In this document: positions 53,365 through 63,630 of the stretch, piece by piece | Numbering within the stretch: the stretch's first letter is position 1 | Layout of the letters: every line of letters starts with the position of its first letter | DNA from: JAIQFL01 sp035295745 | GTDB taxonomy: Bacteria > Acidobacteriota > Terriglobia > Bryobacterales > Bryobacteraceae | Direction: 5' to 3' | NCBI GenBank assembly: GCA_035295745.1 | Contig: DATGIL010000055.1 | Location: 1-64,000, forward strand | Length of the DNA: 64,000 nucleotides | Notes under the pieces: generated by a model | Databases searched by the model: none | Told to the model about the DNA's origin: nothing | The model's input: only the letters and a program-made list of their open reading frames with translations | Translations under genes and position numbers: made by a program

Positions 53365-54657
53365 TCAGACCTCTACCCGATGCCGCATCGCGTCGAGTTT
53401 CCAACGATACAAGGGAAAACGTGCGGTGAGTACGCCGATCTGCTGACGCACCTCCGCGATCCTGGCCTCGTCTCCAATGTGTTGCAGCACCTCGGCAATC
53501 AGCGAGCCCACTTCGCGCATCTCGGGCTCGCCGAAACCGCGCGTGGTAACGGCTGGCGACCCGAGCCGGATGCCGCTCGGATTCAACGGCGGATTGGTGT
53601 CGAACGGAATGGCATTCTTGTTGACCGTGATGCGTGCACGGTCGAGTGCCAACTCCGCCTCTTTGCCTCGGACGCCCTTCGAGAAGACATCGACCAGCAT
53701 GACGTGCGTGTCGGTGCCGCCCGATACGACGCGGAATCCCGCGGCAATGAGGCTTTCCGCCAGGGCGCGCGCATTGGCCACCACCTGCTTCTGATATTCG
53801 ACGAAATGCGGCTGCATGGCTTCGAGGAAGCACACCGCCTTGGCGGCGATCACGTGGACGAGCGGGCCACCCTGCATTCCCGGGAACACCGTTTTATCAA
53901 TCTCTTTTCCGTATTGCTCCTTGGCAAGGATGATGCCGGCGCGCGGGCCGCGCAGAGTCTTGTGCGTCGTTGATGTGACGATATCCGCGTATTGGCAAGG
54001 ATTGGGATGGAGGCCCGCGGCGACCAGGCCGGAGATATGCGCCATGTCGACCAGAAAGACCGCGCCTACCGCATCCGCAATCTGCCGGAAGCGCGCAAAA
54101 TCGATAATTCGCGGATACGCGCTGGCGCCGGTAATGATCATCCTTGGCTTGTGCTCGTGCGCGAGATGCTCCACCTCGTCGTAGTCGATGCGCTCATCCT
54201 CTTTGCGCACGCTATACGGGACGACGTGGTAAGTCTTGCCTGAAAAGTTGAGCTGGTGTCCGTGAGTGAGATGTCCGCCATGCGCCAGATTCAGACCCAT
54301 GATGGTATCCCCGGGTTTGAGCACTGCGGCATAGGCCGCCTGATTCGCCTGCGAGCCGGAGTGCGGCTGCACGTTGACATACTCGGCGCCGAAAAGCTTT
54401 TTGGCGCGCTCGCGAGCCAGATTCTCCACGACGTCGGTGAATTCGCATCCGCCGTAGTAGCGCTTTCCTGGATAACCCTCGGCGTACTTGTTGGTGAACA
54501 CGCTGCCTGTGGCCTCGAGCACCGCTTCGGAAGTGAAGTTCTCGCTGGCGATCAGCTCGATCTGTGAGTCCTGCCGCTCGGCTTCGTGTTGAATCGCCTC
54601 GAAGATTTCGGGGTCCACTTCGGCCAGGGGCCGCGCCATTTCATCTGCTTTTTTCAT
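53365..54657 (-). CDS. glyA: Serine hydroxymethyltransferase
   Basis: A 430-residue PLP enzyme that interconverts serine and glycine with tetrahydrofolate, feeding one-carbon metabolism. It shows IELIASENFTSEAVLEATGS, NKYAEGYPGKRYYGGCEF, FLVDMAHISGLVAAG, and the Schiff-base lysine in DIVTSTTHKTLRGPRAG. The start at 54657 has GGAGG about 12 nt upstream; ATG at 54639 (MARPLAEVD) is an alternative. It is divergent from proS over 133 nt. Confidence 0.95.
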   Translation of the reverse strand: MKKADEMARPLAEVDPEIFEAIQHEAERQDSQIELIASENFTSEAVLEATGSVFTNKYAEGYPGKRYYGGCEFTDVVENLARERAKKLFGAEYVNVQPHSGSQANQAAYAAVLKPGDTIMGLNLAHGGHLTHGHQLNFSGKTYHVVPYSVRKEDERIDYDEVEHLAHEHKPRMIITGASAYPRIIDFARFRQIADAVGAVFLVDMAHISGLVAAGLHPNPCQYADIVTSTTHKTLRGPRAGIILAKEQYGKEIDKTVFPGMQGGPLVHVIAAKAVCFLEAMQPHFVEYQKQVVANARALAESLIAAGFRVVSGGTDTHVMLVDVFSKGVRGKEAELALDRARITVNKNAIPFDTNPPLNPSGIRLGSPAVTTRGFGEPEMREVGSLIAEVLQHIGDEARIAEVRQQIGVLTARFPLYRWKLDAMRHRVEV

Positions 54658-54790
54658 GATTGAGAATCGTCCTCCGTTTCAGCAGGACGGATGGAAGACC
54701 TTGCGAGATCCAGCCTTGCCTGCAGTCTGCATTGCGGGAAGAAGCCTGATTTTACCATGCTAGAATTGATATTTACCCCTTCACAACCTT

Positions 54791-56488
54791 ATGCTCTGGA
54801 GCAAGTTGTTCATTCCAACCCTGCGCGAAAACCCGGCCGAGGCTGAGGTGCCGAGCCATCAGTTATTGCTGCGCGCAGGCTACATCCGGCAGCTCGCCGC
54901 CGGAATTTACAGTTACCTGTTTCTCGCGCAGCGGTCTCTTCTGAAAATCCAGCAGATTGTGCGCGAAGAGATGGACCGTATCGGTGGTCAGGAGATGTAT
55001 CTTCCCGCGTTGAATCCAGCCGAGGTATGGCAGGAATCCGGACGCTGGGACGTGATGGGTGACAACATGTTCCGGCTGAAAGACCGGTTTCAGCGGGATC
55101 TTTGTTTGGGAATGACTCACGAAGAGGTGATGACCACCATCGCTCGCGGAGAGTTGCGCAGTTACAAACAACTTCCCCAGATCTGGTATCAGATTCAGAC
55201 TAAGTTCCGCGATGAGCCGAGGCCGAAATCGGGACTGCTGCGGGTGCGGCAGTTCATTATGAAAGATGCCTATTCGTTCGACATGGACCAGGCGGGGCTG
55301 GACGCGGCATACAATCTGCACGATCGCGCTTACCGGCGCATCTTCGATCGCTGTGGCCTGGAATACGTGGCGGTGGAAGCACATTCGGGCGCGATGGGCG
55401 GCAGCCAGTCGCAGGAATTCATGGTGGCTTCCGAAGCCGGTGAGGATTACGTCGCGGTCTGCAAAGGCTGCGGCTATTCGGCGAATCTGGAGAAGGCGTC
55501 GGCCACACCGACAGCGCCGCTCGCCGCCGATCCGGAAGGCGATTTGACGCCTGAAGAGTTTCCCACGCCAGGACGGAAGACGATCGCCGAAGTTGCCGCA
55601 TTTACCGGGCTTCCGGAGACGTCGCAGATGAAGAGCCTCGTCCTGGTGGCGGACGGCAAGCCCGTTCTGGTACTTCTGCGCGGCGACCATCAGCTCAATG
55701 AGGCGAAGTTCGGCACGATTGTGGGCGACCCCGAATTCCGGACGGCGCGTCTTGATGAGATACGCGAGTGGTTTGGCGCGGACGCGGGTTCGCTGGGTCC
55801 TGTTGGCGTGAAGAATATGGTGATTTACGCCGACCAGGCGCTCCAAGGGCGGCGCAACATGATCTCGGGCGCCAATCGCGACGATCACCATCTCCGCGGC
55901 GTGACCTTGGGCGAGGACTTCCAGGCGGAGATTCGCGACTTGCGGCTGGTGGCCGCCGGCGACCAGTGTCCGAACTGCAGCGGGAAGCTCGAGGTGCTGA
56001 AAACAGTGGAGATCGGGCACATCTTCAAGCTCGGCTACAAGTATTCCGACTCCATGGGATTGCGCGTCCTGAATGCGGATGGCAAGGAAGTCACTCCGAT
56101 CATGGGCTCGTACGGTATCGGCATCGAGCGCATCCTCTGTGTCGCGATCGAGCTTTTTCACGATAAGGACGGCATGGCTCTGCCAGCGGCGATTGCGCCT
56201 TTCCAGGTAGTGATCACTCCGGCGAATTTCAACGACGCGGCGCAAAAAGAAGCGGCGCAGGGAGTCTACCAGAAGTGCCTCGAGATCGGGCTGGATGCTC
56301 TGCTCGACGATCGCGACGAACGGCCGGGGGTCAAGTTTAAAGATGCAGATTTGATCGGTATCCCATACCGTGTGGTGATCGGTAAGAAACTCGCTTCGGG
56401 CCTGGTGGAATTGGTGGAGCGCAAGAACCGGAAGTCGGTGGATGTGGCGCTGGCGGAGGTTCCCGCACTTCTGCGTTCGAAACTGTAG
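54791..56488 (+). CDS. proS: Prolyl-tRNA synthetase
   Basis: A 565-residue class II synthetase of the bacterial type. Motif 1 region is YIRQLAAGIYSYLFLAQRSL, motif 2 contains TKFRDEPRPKSGLLRVRQFIMKDAYSFD in two parts, and motif 3 lies in MGSYGIGIERILCVAIELF. The editing (INS) domain at about 225-390 contains KSLVLVADGKPVLVLLRGDH, and the anticodon-binding domain ends the protein. The length is usual. It starts with a short leader after the glyA divergent spacer. Confidence 0.95.
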   Translation: MLWSKLFIPTLRENPAEAEVPSHQLLLRAGYIRQLAAGIYSYLFLAQRSLLKIQQIVREEMDRIGGQEMYLPALNPAEVWQESGRWDVMGDNMFRLKDRFQRDLCLGMTHEEVMTTIARGELRSYKQLPQIWYQIQTKFRDEPRPKSGLLRVRQFIMKDAYSFDMDQAGLDAAYNLHDRAYRRIFDRCGLEYVAVEAHSGAMGGSQSQEFMVASEAGEDYVAVCKGCGYSANLEKASATPTAPLAADPEGDLTPEEFPTPGRKTIAEVAAFTGLPETSQMKSLVLVADGKPVLVLLRGDHQLNEAKFGTIVGDPEFRTARLDEIREWFGADAGSLGPVGVKNMVIYADQALQGRRNMISGANRDDHHLRGVTLGEDFQAEIRDLRLVAAGDQCPNCSGKLEVLKTVEIGHIFKLGYKYSDSMGLRVLNADGKEVTPIMGSYGIGIERILCVAIELFHDKDGMALPAAIAPFQVVITPANFNDAAQKEAAQGVYQKCLEIGLDALLDDRDERPGVKFKDADLIGIPYRVVIGKKLASGLVELVERKNRKSVDVALAEVPALLRSKL

Positions 56489-56511
56489 CGCGGCTTCCGC
56501 AGGCGGAATCT

Positions 56512-56877
56512 TCAAGGCAACACCTTGGCGATGACGTCGAGTAGTTTGCCGGGGTGAAATGGCTTGATGATCCACCCGGTCGCCCCGGCAGCCTTGCCCT
56601 GCTGCTTCTTCTCCAACTGGCTCTCTGTAGTGAGCATCAGGACCGGCGTATACTTTGTGGCGGGCCGGTGGCGGAGCTGATTGATGAATGTAATCCCATC
56701 CATCACCGGCATGTTGAGATCGGTAATGATCAGTTCGACTCGCTGGTTTTCGAGCTTTCTAAGGCCATCCTCCCCATTGTTTCCTTGCAGGACCAGGAAG
56801 CCTGCCTGTTCGAGAGTAAATGCCACCATTTGGCGAATGGAGGCCGAGTCATCGACAATCAGCGCTGTTCGTTGCAT
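56512..56877 (-). CDS. CheY-like response regulator
   Basis: A 121-residue stand-alone receiver domain. ALIVDDSASIRQMVAFTLEQ holds the acidic pair, ELIITDLNMPVMDGITF the phospho-acceptor aspartate near 53, LMLTTES the Thr, and GATGWIIKPFHPGKL the conserved Lys. It follows the MCP-like gene on the same strand by 12 nt, so the pair may be one chemosensory or methyl-accepting unit. No CheA is present in the window. Confidence 0.9.
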   Translation of the reverse strand: MQRTALIVDDSASIRQMVAFTLEQAGFLVLQGNNGEDGLRKLENQRVELIITDLNMPVMDGITFINQLRHRPATKYTPVLMLTTESQLEKKQQGKAAGATGWIIKPFHPGKLLDVIAKVLP

Positions 56878-56889
56878 CGATTCACCTCC

Positions 56890-57906
56890 TCAGAAGAGCT
56901 CGATATCGCCACTCTCATCAGTTTGCTGAGGCCCGGACGCCATACGCTTCAGAACCTCACGCTCAGACTCCATCGTGTACCCTCCGCGCACATGCTCTAA
57001 CATCGTCTGCGCCGATGTCGGTGCATCCAGCGAACCCGGAATAGTCTCGGAAGACCCTCCGAGACACTGCTCGACCTTCTCGAGTGCATCGACGACGTGG
57101 GCGATGCGTTGACTGGTGCGGTCCTGAAATTGGAGACCCATTACGGCACCCGAGATCTCTTCGGCCAGCCGGGAGTTTTCCCTGGACATCATTTCGAGCG
57201 AATCGCGGGCTCTCAGGTGAACGGACTGCAAAACGTTGAGGGCCCCCTCGGCGTCCACGCGGCTTGCGATCAGCTTCTCCTGATTGCCCGTGGCCAGGGT
57301 GCGTAAATCCAGGGCGGCGGCTTTCACCCGGCTCCGCATCTCGCGCACGCGCTCCCCGATGGTTTCGGCCAGCCCGTTCGACCGGTCGCCCTGACGGGAG
57401 ATTTCGTCGGCGACGACTTCGAATCCCGCGCCGAGGCGCCCCACATGGACAGATTCGATCTTTGCATTCAAGGCCACTAACTTGTTGGAAAAAGCGATCT
57501 TTTGCAGCTCTGCCAAGAGCGATTCCACGCCTGCCACAGCCTGTTCGACTTCTTCCATGCGGGCTACGACGAGCGAAGACACCCGCCCGGAGTGCTCCAG
57601 CCGGTCGAGCAGGGCGCCGATGGTCGCCCGCGAAGCTTCAATCGAGCGCTCCACAGAGGCGTCGCCGTCTTGCATCCCTCCGCCCAACATCTCCCTGGCC
57701 TTCTCTACGGTTTTGCGTGCGCGATCCGCCATACCGGTGAAGTTGCCACACACCTGTACCACGGATTCCTCCACGTTTTGGGCCACCTCCCGGAGTTGTG
57801 CGCGAAGCACCGGCAAAACCGCGGCAGTTCCGGCGACATCAGCGAGCCGCCAGCGGATCCTGCGGATGACTGTGCGGATCAATCCGAACAGATTCATCAC
57901 GAACAA
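56890..57906 (-). CDS. Methyl-accepting-chemotaxis-like signalling protein
   Basis: 338 residues, mostly coiled coil. The conserved hairpin tip reads FSNKLVALNAKIESVHVGRL followed by GAGFEVVADEISRQGDRS, a clear match to MCP signalling domains. The C-terminus (AVMGLQFQDRTSQRIAHVVD) resembles a CheZ-like or HAMP-adjacent segment. Instead of a periplasmic sensor there is only a short basic N-terminal helix (IRTVIRRIRWRLADVAG), so sensing is probably cytoplasmic. It is 12 nt upstream of the CheY-like gene. Confidence 0.8.
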   Translation of the reverse strand: MFVMNLFGLIRTVIRRIRWRLADVAGTAAVLPVLRAQLREVAQNVEESVVQVCGNFTGMADRARKTVEKAREMLGGGMQDGDASVERSIEASRATIGALLDRLEHSGRVSSLVVARMEEVEQAVAGVESLLAELQKIAFSNKLVALNAKIESVHVGRLGAGFEVVADEISRQGDRSNGLAETIGERVREMRSRVKAAALDLRTLATGNQEKLIASRVDAEGALNVLQSVHLRARDSLEMMSRENSRLAEEISGAVMGLQFQDRTSQRIAHVVDALEKVEQCLGGSSETIPGSLDAPTSAQTMLEHVRGGYTMESEREVLKRMASGPQQTDESGDIELF

Positions 57907-58009
57907 ACCCTGGTACCCACCGATACCGAAATCCGCGCCTCTTCAAGGCTCATACAATTCAGTTATCGGCCGGGATGGGGAAAAGCTTTAGGGCGGAAGT
58001 TCCGGCTTA

Positions 58010-58893
58010 GTTCGTGGTTTCAGAAGCCACGCCGATGTGTCGCCGGATCGCTTGCTTACGCGCGCGGCTCGCTGAACGCTTGTCCGCCGCAATTCGCAAC
58101 GAGCCACGACCGTAAGGGAGTGATTTCGGCGCGATCGGGATATCGCTTGCTTACGCGCGCGGCTCGCTGAACGACCCACAACAGTTGTCCGCCACATTTC
58201 ACAACGAGCCACGACCGTAAGGGAGTGATTTCGGAGCAATCGAGACGTCGCTTGCTTACGCGCGCGGCTCGCTGAACGACCCACAACAGTTGCCCGCCAC
58301 ATTTCGCAACGAGCCACGACCGTAAGGGAGTGATTTCTGACCAATCGAGACGTCGCTTGCTTACCCGCGCGGCTCGCTGAAGACAACGCTTGCCCGCCAC
58401 ATTTCGCAACGAGCCACGACCGGGGAGTGATTTCGGACCAATCGAGACGTCGCTTGCTTACGCGCGCGGCTCGCCACGACCCACAATGCTTGCCCGCCAC
58501 ATTTCGCAACGAGCCACGGCCGTAAGGGAGTGATTTCGGCGCGATCGGGATATCGCTTGCTTACGCGCGCGGCTCGCTGAAGACAACGTTTGCCCGCCAC
58601 GATTCGCAACGAGCCACGACCGTAAGGGAGTGATTTCGGCGCGATCGGGATATCGCTTGCTTACGCGCGCGGCTCGCTGAAGACAGTGCTTGCCCGCCAC
58701 AATTTCGCAACGAGTCACGACTGTAAGGGAGTGATTTCGGAGCAATCGAGACGTCGCTTGCTTACGCGCGCGGCTCGTTGAAGACAACGCTTGTCCGCCA
58801 CGATTCGCAACGAGCCACGACCGTAAGGGAGTGATTTCGGACCAATCGAGACGTCGCTTGCTTACGCGCGCGGCTCGCCACGACCCACAACGC
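58010..58893. repeat. Tandem array of about nine 95-105 bp units
   Basis: The block CGCTTGCTTAC-GCGCGCGGCTCGC starts at 58049, 58144, 58249, 58354, 58451, 58554, 58654, 58755 and 58855. Each is followed by (AA)GACAACGCTTGCCCGCCAC-type and CAACGAGCCACGACCGTAAGG-type sequence and by TGATTTCGG. Three sub-variants occur just before the core (CGATCGGGATAT, GCAATCGAGACGT, CCAATCGAGACGT). Open frames across it (for example 57988-58509) are by-products of the repeat, not genes. The left edge resembles dispersed copies A and B. Confidence 0.9.
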
Positions 58894-58903
58894 GCCGCGG
58901 CCG

Positions 58904-59758
58904 TCAGCGCTCTGCGACTACCGAGTTGGTCAGCTCGCCCAATCCTTCGATCTTCACGCTGACTTCGTCGCCAGCTTTCAAGTATACGGGTGGCTTGCGC
59001 GCGAAACCGACTCCCGGAGGCGTGCCGGTCGCGATCAGATCGCCCGGTTCCAGCGTGAACACACTCGACAAATGGGCAATCAGTTCGGGGATCCGAAAAA
59101 TCAGATTCCGCGTATTCGAATTCTGCATGGTCTCGCCGTTGAGTGTCAGCGAGATAGCCAAATTGTGAGGATCGTCAATCTCGTCAGGGGTGACGATCGC
59201 GGGACCGAAAGGCGCGAAAGTGTCGAACGTCTTACCGATCATCCACTGGCTGGTTGCCAGTTGGAAGTCGCGAGCACTCACGTCGTTGAAGATGGTGTAG
59301 CCAAACACGTGCTCCTGCCAGCGCTCCGCCGGTATATGCCGCCCGCCCTTTCCGATCACCACCGCCAGTTCCGCTTCGTAGTCCGGCCGTGAGGAGTTCT
59401 TCGGCAGTACGATCGGGTGGAGATGTCCCGTGACCGCAGTCGGGAACTTGGCGAATACCGTGGGCACGGAGGGAACTGTCATTCCGGACTCCTCGGCGTG
59501 ATCGCGGTAGTTGAGCCCAATGCAAATAATTTTGGGCGGTCTCGGAATCGGCGCCGCCACCCGCGTGTTCTGCGGTTCGAACAACTCGGCTGAAGGAGGA
59601 TTGCCGATCCAGCGATTGACGCTGTCCAGCGCGTCTCGACCGCCGGAAATCACGGAGAGCAAGTCCTTGAAGCCGGCGTCTCCCAGCCCGATCACCTGGT
59701 CGTCAAACCAGACTGCGGGTTCGTTATAGTTGGCTCGATGAATGGTCACAAATCGCAT
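58904..59758 (-). CDS. Fumarylacetoacetate-hydrolase-family protein
   Basis: 284 residues. The C-terminal FAH domain starts PPKIICIGLNYRDHAEESGM. Metal ligands appear in SRPDYEAELAVVIGKGGRHI (Glu pair) and in TIFNDVSARDFQ (Asp). LEPGDLIATGTPPGVGFAR completes the site. Relatives cleave C-C bonds of acylpyruvates or oxo-acids, or decarboxylate oxaloacetate; substrate not determined. It lies 50 nt downstream of the metallo-beta-lactamase-fold gene on the same strand. Confidence 0.85.
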   Translation of the reverse strand: MRFVTIHRANYNEPAVWFDDQVIGLGDAGFKDLLSVISGGRDALDSVNRWIGNPPSAELFEPQNTRVAAPIPRPPKIICIGLNYRDHAEESGMTVPSVPTVFAKFPTAVTGHLHPIVLPKNSSRPDYEAELAVVIGKGGRHIPAERWQEHVFGYTIFNDVSARDFQLATSQWMIGKTFDTFAPFGPAIVTPDEIDDPHNLAISLTLNGETMQNSNTRNLIFRIPELIAHLSSVFTLEPGDLIATGTPPGVGFARKPPVYLKAGDEVSVKIEGLGELTNSVVAER

Positions 59759-59808
59759 ATCGATCTTTCGAGTGTAGACGGAAACGCGGAGATGCGGCGC
59801 TGCGATTT

Positions 59809-60891
59809 TTATTTCGGACTGTCTCCCGAAGGGTTTTCCAGCTCGCGATAGGCGCGATCGATGAAGGAATTCAGAAAGTAATTCTGGAATTCAGTGAGGC
59901 GCGCTTCCGCGATGCCTAGATGCGCGGCGTATGCGGCTGCATGCGCCGTCAGGTCGGTTCTGGTCTGTTCCGCTGTGCGGCCTTTCGCTCTGGATTCGAC
60001 GACATCGGACTTCACGTGGCGAAACAGCTCGAGATTCCGTGTGAGGTAGACTTTATCGTGCTCGGCCTCCCCGTGCCCAGGGATGATGAGGGAAACATCC
60101 AGGCTGTCCAACTTCTCCAGTGTGCGGATCCAATCCTGCGGATAACTGCCTCCGACCGCGAAGGGAATTGGGTGCACCAGAATATCCCCCGTGATCAGAA
60201 TCTTTTCCTTCGGCAGGTATAAATAGGTGTCGCCCGGCGTAATCGCTCGATCGTGCAGCACGCGGATCTCGCGCCCGCCCAAGTAGAGCGTGGCGGAACC
60301 GGAAAAGGTCGAGTTCGGGAAGGTATACTCGACGGACCGCTTCTGCCGCAGGAACTCCTCATCCGCGGCGAGCAGCTCACGCCGCTTGGCGAGAGCTTCG
60401 GCCGGCGAATTTTTGGCCTCGGCGGCGGCCAGTTGCTCCTTCTGATAGGCGATATATCCGGGCAGGTCCTTTTCCAGTCCTGGAGCGTTCCACGGGATGG
60501 CGACATCCCTCATTAGTTCTCGATTCTTCGCATGGGAAAGGAATTGAACGTAGGGGAAGGCCGCACGGAACGACTGATTGCCGCCCCAATGGTCCCAATG
60601 CCAGTGTGAGTTGATTACGTAGAGTACGGGCTTATCGGTGAGCTTGCGCAATTCCGCGAGGATGGTATCTCCGGCCGCGGGCGTGGCGCCAGTATCGAAC
60701 ATCACCACGCCTTCGTTCGTAAGGATTGCGACCGCGTTACCGCCGAATCCGACATCGCCATAAGGCGAGGTCGAGAACAGATAGACATCATCCGCAACCT
60801 TCGACATCGTCACCTTGCCGTACTCGGCGGCCGGGCCGACAGCAGGAATGGCGAATGTGCACAGGAGCGTCAGCAGACTCTTCGGATTCAC
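59809..60891 (-). CDS. Exported metallo-beta-lactamase-fold hydrolase
   Basis: 360 residues, GTG start. Signal peptide KSLLTLLCTFAIPAVGPAA. The MBL metal site is VINSHWHWDHWGGNQ (HxHxDH), with further ligands in VLHDRAITPGDTYLYLPKEK, ILITGDILVH and the final GHGEAEH. A helical insertion (YIAYQKEQLAAAEAKNSPAE) separates the two halves. Such proteins act on lactams, lactones, quinoprotein cofactors or phosphodiesters; this sequence does not decide. Possibly co-transcribed with the FAH-family gene. Confidence 0.85.
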   Translation of the reverse strand: MNPKSLLTLLCTFAIPAVGPAAEYGKVTMSKVADDVYLFSTSPYGDVGFGGNAVAILTNEGVVMFDTGATPAAGDTILAELRKLTDKPVLYVINSHWHWDHWGGNQSFRAAFPYVQFLSHAKNRELMRDVAIPWNAPGLEKDLPGYIAYQKEQLAAAEAKNSPAEALAKRRELLAADEEFLRQKRSVEYTFPNSTFSGSATLYLGGREIRVLHDRAITPGDTYLYLPKEKILITGDILVHPIPFAVGGSYPQDWIRTLEKLDSLDVSLIIPGHGEAEHDKVYLTRNLELFRHVKSDVVESRAKGRTAEQTRTDLTAHAAAYAAHLGIAEARLTEFQNYFLNSFIDRAYRELENPSGDSPK

Positions 60892-61229
60892 TCGGGTAAG
60901 GACGGACCTTGGGCGATTCTGTTAGGGCCCCTCTAGTCATGACGCTGCGCTCAAGGAAGGGGCCCGAATAGGCGATAAGCATACGTCGTAATTGAGATCT
61001 CTGCAGATTTCGCGCGCCATCTCGCGCTAATGCCCGAGGCATTGGCGACGATAGGGCAGGGGCACTGCTCTTCCATGATTCGGAGGAAGCGGAAGAGGAT
61101 GAGATCGCGGGATCCGGGCGGGACCGTCAGGGTCACGGCAATTGGACAAATCCTAGCCCCTGGTTTTCAACCAGTTACAGAGGTATAAATCGGAATTGAG
61201 ACGTGGACGTCTGTTATACAGGAGGTTTC
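60892..61229. other. 338-nt divergent spacer with promoter-like and operator-like signals
   Basis: Between the MBL gene (minus) and the ADOP permease (plus). It contains an inverted repeat CTGGTT-TTC-AACCAG (61160-61174), a TATAAA (61184-61189) and AGGAGG (61219-61224), all placed for the permease gene. A minus-strand open frame (60951-61136) has no ribosome binding site and is not believed. Confidence 0.45.
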
Positions 61230-63621
61230 ATGTACGCGGACCTCTCATACTGCCTGCGAAATTGGCTACGCCACCCTGTCCCTGCCGTTGCGGCCCTGCT
61301 GACACTCGCCCTGGGCATCGGCGTCAATACCGCTGTTTTCAGCGTGGTGAACGCCGTGCTCCTGCGGCCTCTCCCCTATCGGGATGCAAGCCGCCTCGTA
61401 ACCATACGCGCGCAGATTCCTCACCTGAACATCTACGGTGCCTTCGTGGAGTACCACGCCTTCGGCGAATGGTGGCGCGCCCGAAGCCATTCCTTTGAGA
61501 CCCTTTCGGCCTACTCGCCCGGTTCCGCCAACCTTATTCTGGGCGATGAACCCGAACGGGTCGCGACGTGTCGGGTGAATGCCGGCTTCCTGGCGATGAC
61601 TGGCGTAAGCCCGGCATTGGGCCGCGACTTTCTTCCGGATGAAGATCGGCCCGGTGCCGAGCGCGTCGCCATCCTGACTGACGAACTCTGGCGCCGGCGC
61701 TTTGGTGCTGACCGGACCGCGGTCGGGCGCCAGATCGTCCTCGACTACCAGAACTATACCGTGGTGGGCGTCCTGCCGCCGGGCTTCGAGCTGTACGGGA
61801 GTGACGTCGGGGTTTTTGTTCCGCTCGCCTCCAGCACCGCGCGCGTTCCTGGTATGCCCTCGGTCGGAGTGTTCGGGCGGCTCAAACCCGGACTGCCACT
61901 CGCCCTCGCACAAACCGAGATCGATGAATTATGCCGCCAATGGGTCGCGCAGTTTCACTACCCGGCAGATTGGGGAGCGCGCGTCTGGACTGTGCACGAT
62001 TTCGCCATACGCGATGTGCGGGCGAGCGTGATGCTGGTTTGGGCGGGCGCTGGCCTGGTGTTGTGCATCGCGTGCGTCAACGTTGCCAACCTGTTGTTGG
62101 CTCGAGCCGCTGGCAGGCAGCGGGAAATCGCCATCCGCAGCGCGTTGGGAGCGAGTATCGCGCGAATTGTTCGCCAATTGCTCGTGGAAAGTGCGATGCT
62201 TGGAGCAATCGCGGCTGCCTTGGGCTTGGCGGCGGCCTGGATCGCCGTTCGCGCCTTTGCGGCGGCGCCCCTTTACCTGCCTTTTCAGAAGAGCGTTTCG
62301 ATCGACGCGCCAGTGTTACTCTTCACTCTGTTCGTAGCTTTGGGGACGACGGCACTCTTCAGCCTGGCCCCCGCACTGTCGCTCGCACGAACAGAACTCT
62401 CGCAGAACCTCAAAGAGGGAACGCGCGGCGGCGGCGAAGGCGTCGGCCGCAGGAGGTTCCGGTCGGCGTTGGTGGTTGCGGAGGTGGCACTCTCAACCCT
62501 CTTGGTGATCGGCGCGACTCTCACGGCGCGTAGTTTCACGCGGCTGCAAGCCGTCGACCCGGGCTTCCGTGCGGAGGGCGTATTGACGGCTTCTCTGACG
62601 CTCCCATCCACTACATATGGCGACCCCGTAAAGCGGGTTTCATTAATTCAGGCTGTATCCGACCGTTTACAGAGCATTCCCACGGTGACGGCCGCGGGTA
62701 TGGTCTCGCATCTGCCGTTTAGCAATGCCAAAAGCGGCGCCGGTATTTTGGTCGAAGGTGCTGCGCCGCCGCGCCCCGGCGAAAAGATCATCGTGTTCCA
62801 GCGCTCCGCCACGCGCGGCTACTTCGAGGCGGTGGGAGCACGTTTGGTACGCGGCCGCATCTTTGATCTTCACGATGTGGCGGGACGTCCAGTCGCGGTC
62901 ATCAATGAAACCATGGCACGGCGAGGCTGGCCGAATCAGGACGCCGTCGGCAGCCGATTTGGCGATGGTTCGCCGGAGCACTGGATCGCAGTCGTGGGGG
63001 GTGATCTCCGACATACGGCAGACCTCACTGGCGGACGAACCGGACGCGGAGTCATACGTGCCCTACCCCCTCTCACCCGTTGCAAGCATGTCTCTGGCCG
63101 TAAAGACCGGCGGGAATCCGCTGGCACTTTCTTCGGCACTCCGCCGGGCGGTCCGCGAGTCCGATAAAGATCTGGCTCTGTTTGGGATCGCGCCGCTGAC
63201 GGACAGCGTTGCCAAGTCGACGAACTCACGCCGCTTCTCCGCAGTCTTGTTGGCGGCGTTCGCCCTGCTGGCGCTTGTGCTCGCGGCTGTCGGCATCTAC
63301 GGTGTGATCTCCGATTCGGTGACGCGTCGCGTGCAGGAGATGGGGATCCGGATGGCGCTGGGGGCGGACCGCGGCCGGATCGAGAGCATGGTGGTGGGGC
63401 GGGCGCTCGCGCTCGGGGGCGCAGGTGTTGCGTTGGGCTTCGTTTCAGGCCTGGTGTTGACACGCCTGTTGCGGACGCTGCTTTACGGTGTGAGTGCCAC
63501 CGATCCCGCCATATTCGTTCTCTCGTCGTTCTTCCTTTTGGTGGTGACTGCACTGGCCGCTTACGGGCCAGCCCGCCGGGCAGCGCATACCGACCCATGC
63601 ATCGCTCTGCGCCTCGAGTAG
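61230..63621 (+). pseudogene. ADOP-type MacB-like ABC permease interrupted by a homopolymer frameshift
   Basis: The two frames (to about 63001 and from there to 63621) make one permease of about 796 residues. Start ATG at 61230 with AGGAGG 5 nt upstream. N-part: a short lead helix, LTLALGIGVNTAVFSVVNAV, and FtsX/MacB periplasmic domains, then REIAIRSALGASIARIVRQL. C-part: GIYGVISDSVTRRVQEMGIR...ALGADRGRIESMVVGRALAL, a second FtsX half. The frame breaks in a G6 run (62996-63001): five Gs would restore VVGVISDIRQT. The ABC ATPase is not adjacent, as usual for this family. Confidence 0.8.
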
Positions 63622-63630
63622 AGTTAAGCG

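Noticed and set aside
54863..56575. 570-codon minus-strand frame antisense to proS
   Set aside because: Shadow of a GC-rich gene; proS on the plus strand has all class II motifs.
57988..58787. Long minus-strand frames across the tandem array (173, 117, 109 and 82 codons)
   Set aside because: They repeat the same Arg/Ser-rich 33-residue unit in register with the DNA repeat, have no ribosome binding sites, and different units are read in different frames.
58010..58893. CRISPR array
   Set aside because: Units are contiguous and similar along their whole length (95-105 bp); there are no unique spacers and no cas genes.
60951..61136. 61-codon minus-strand frame upstream of the MBL gene
   Set aside because: No ribosome binding site, low-complexity character and no homology signal by eye.
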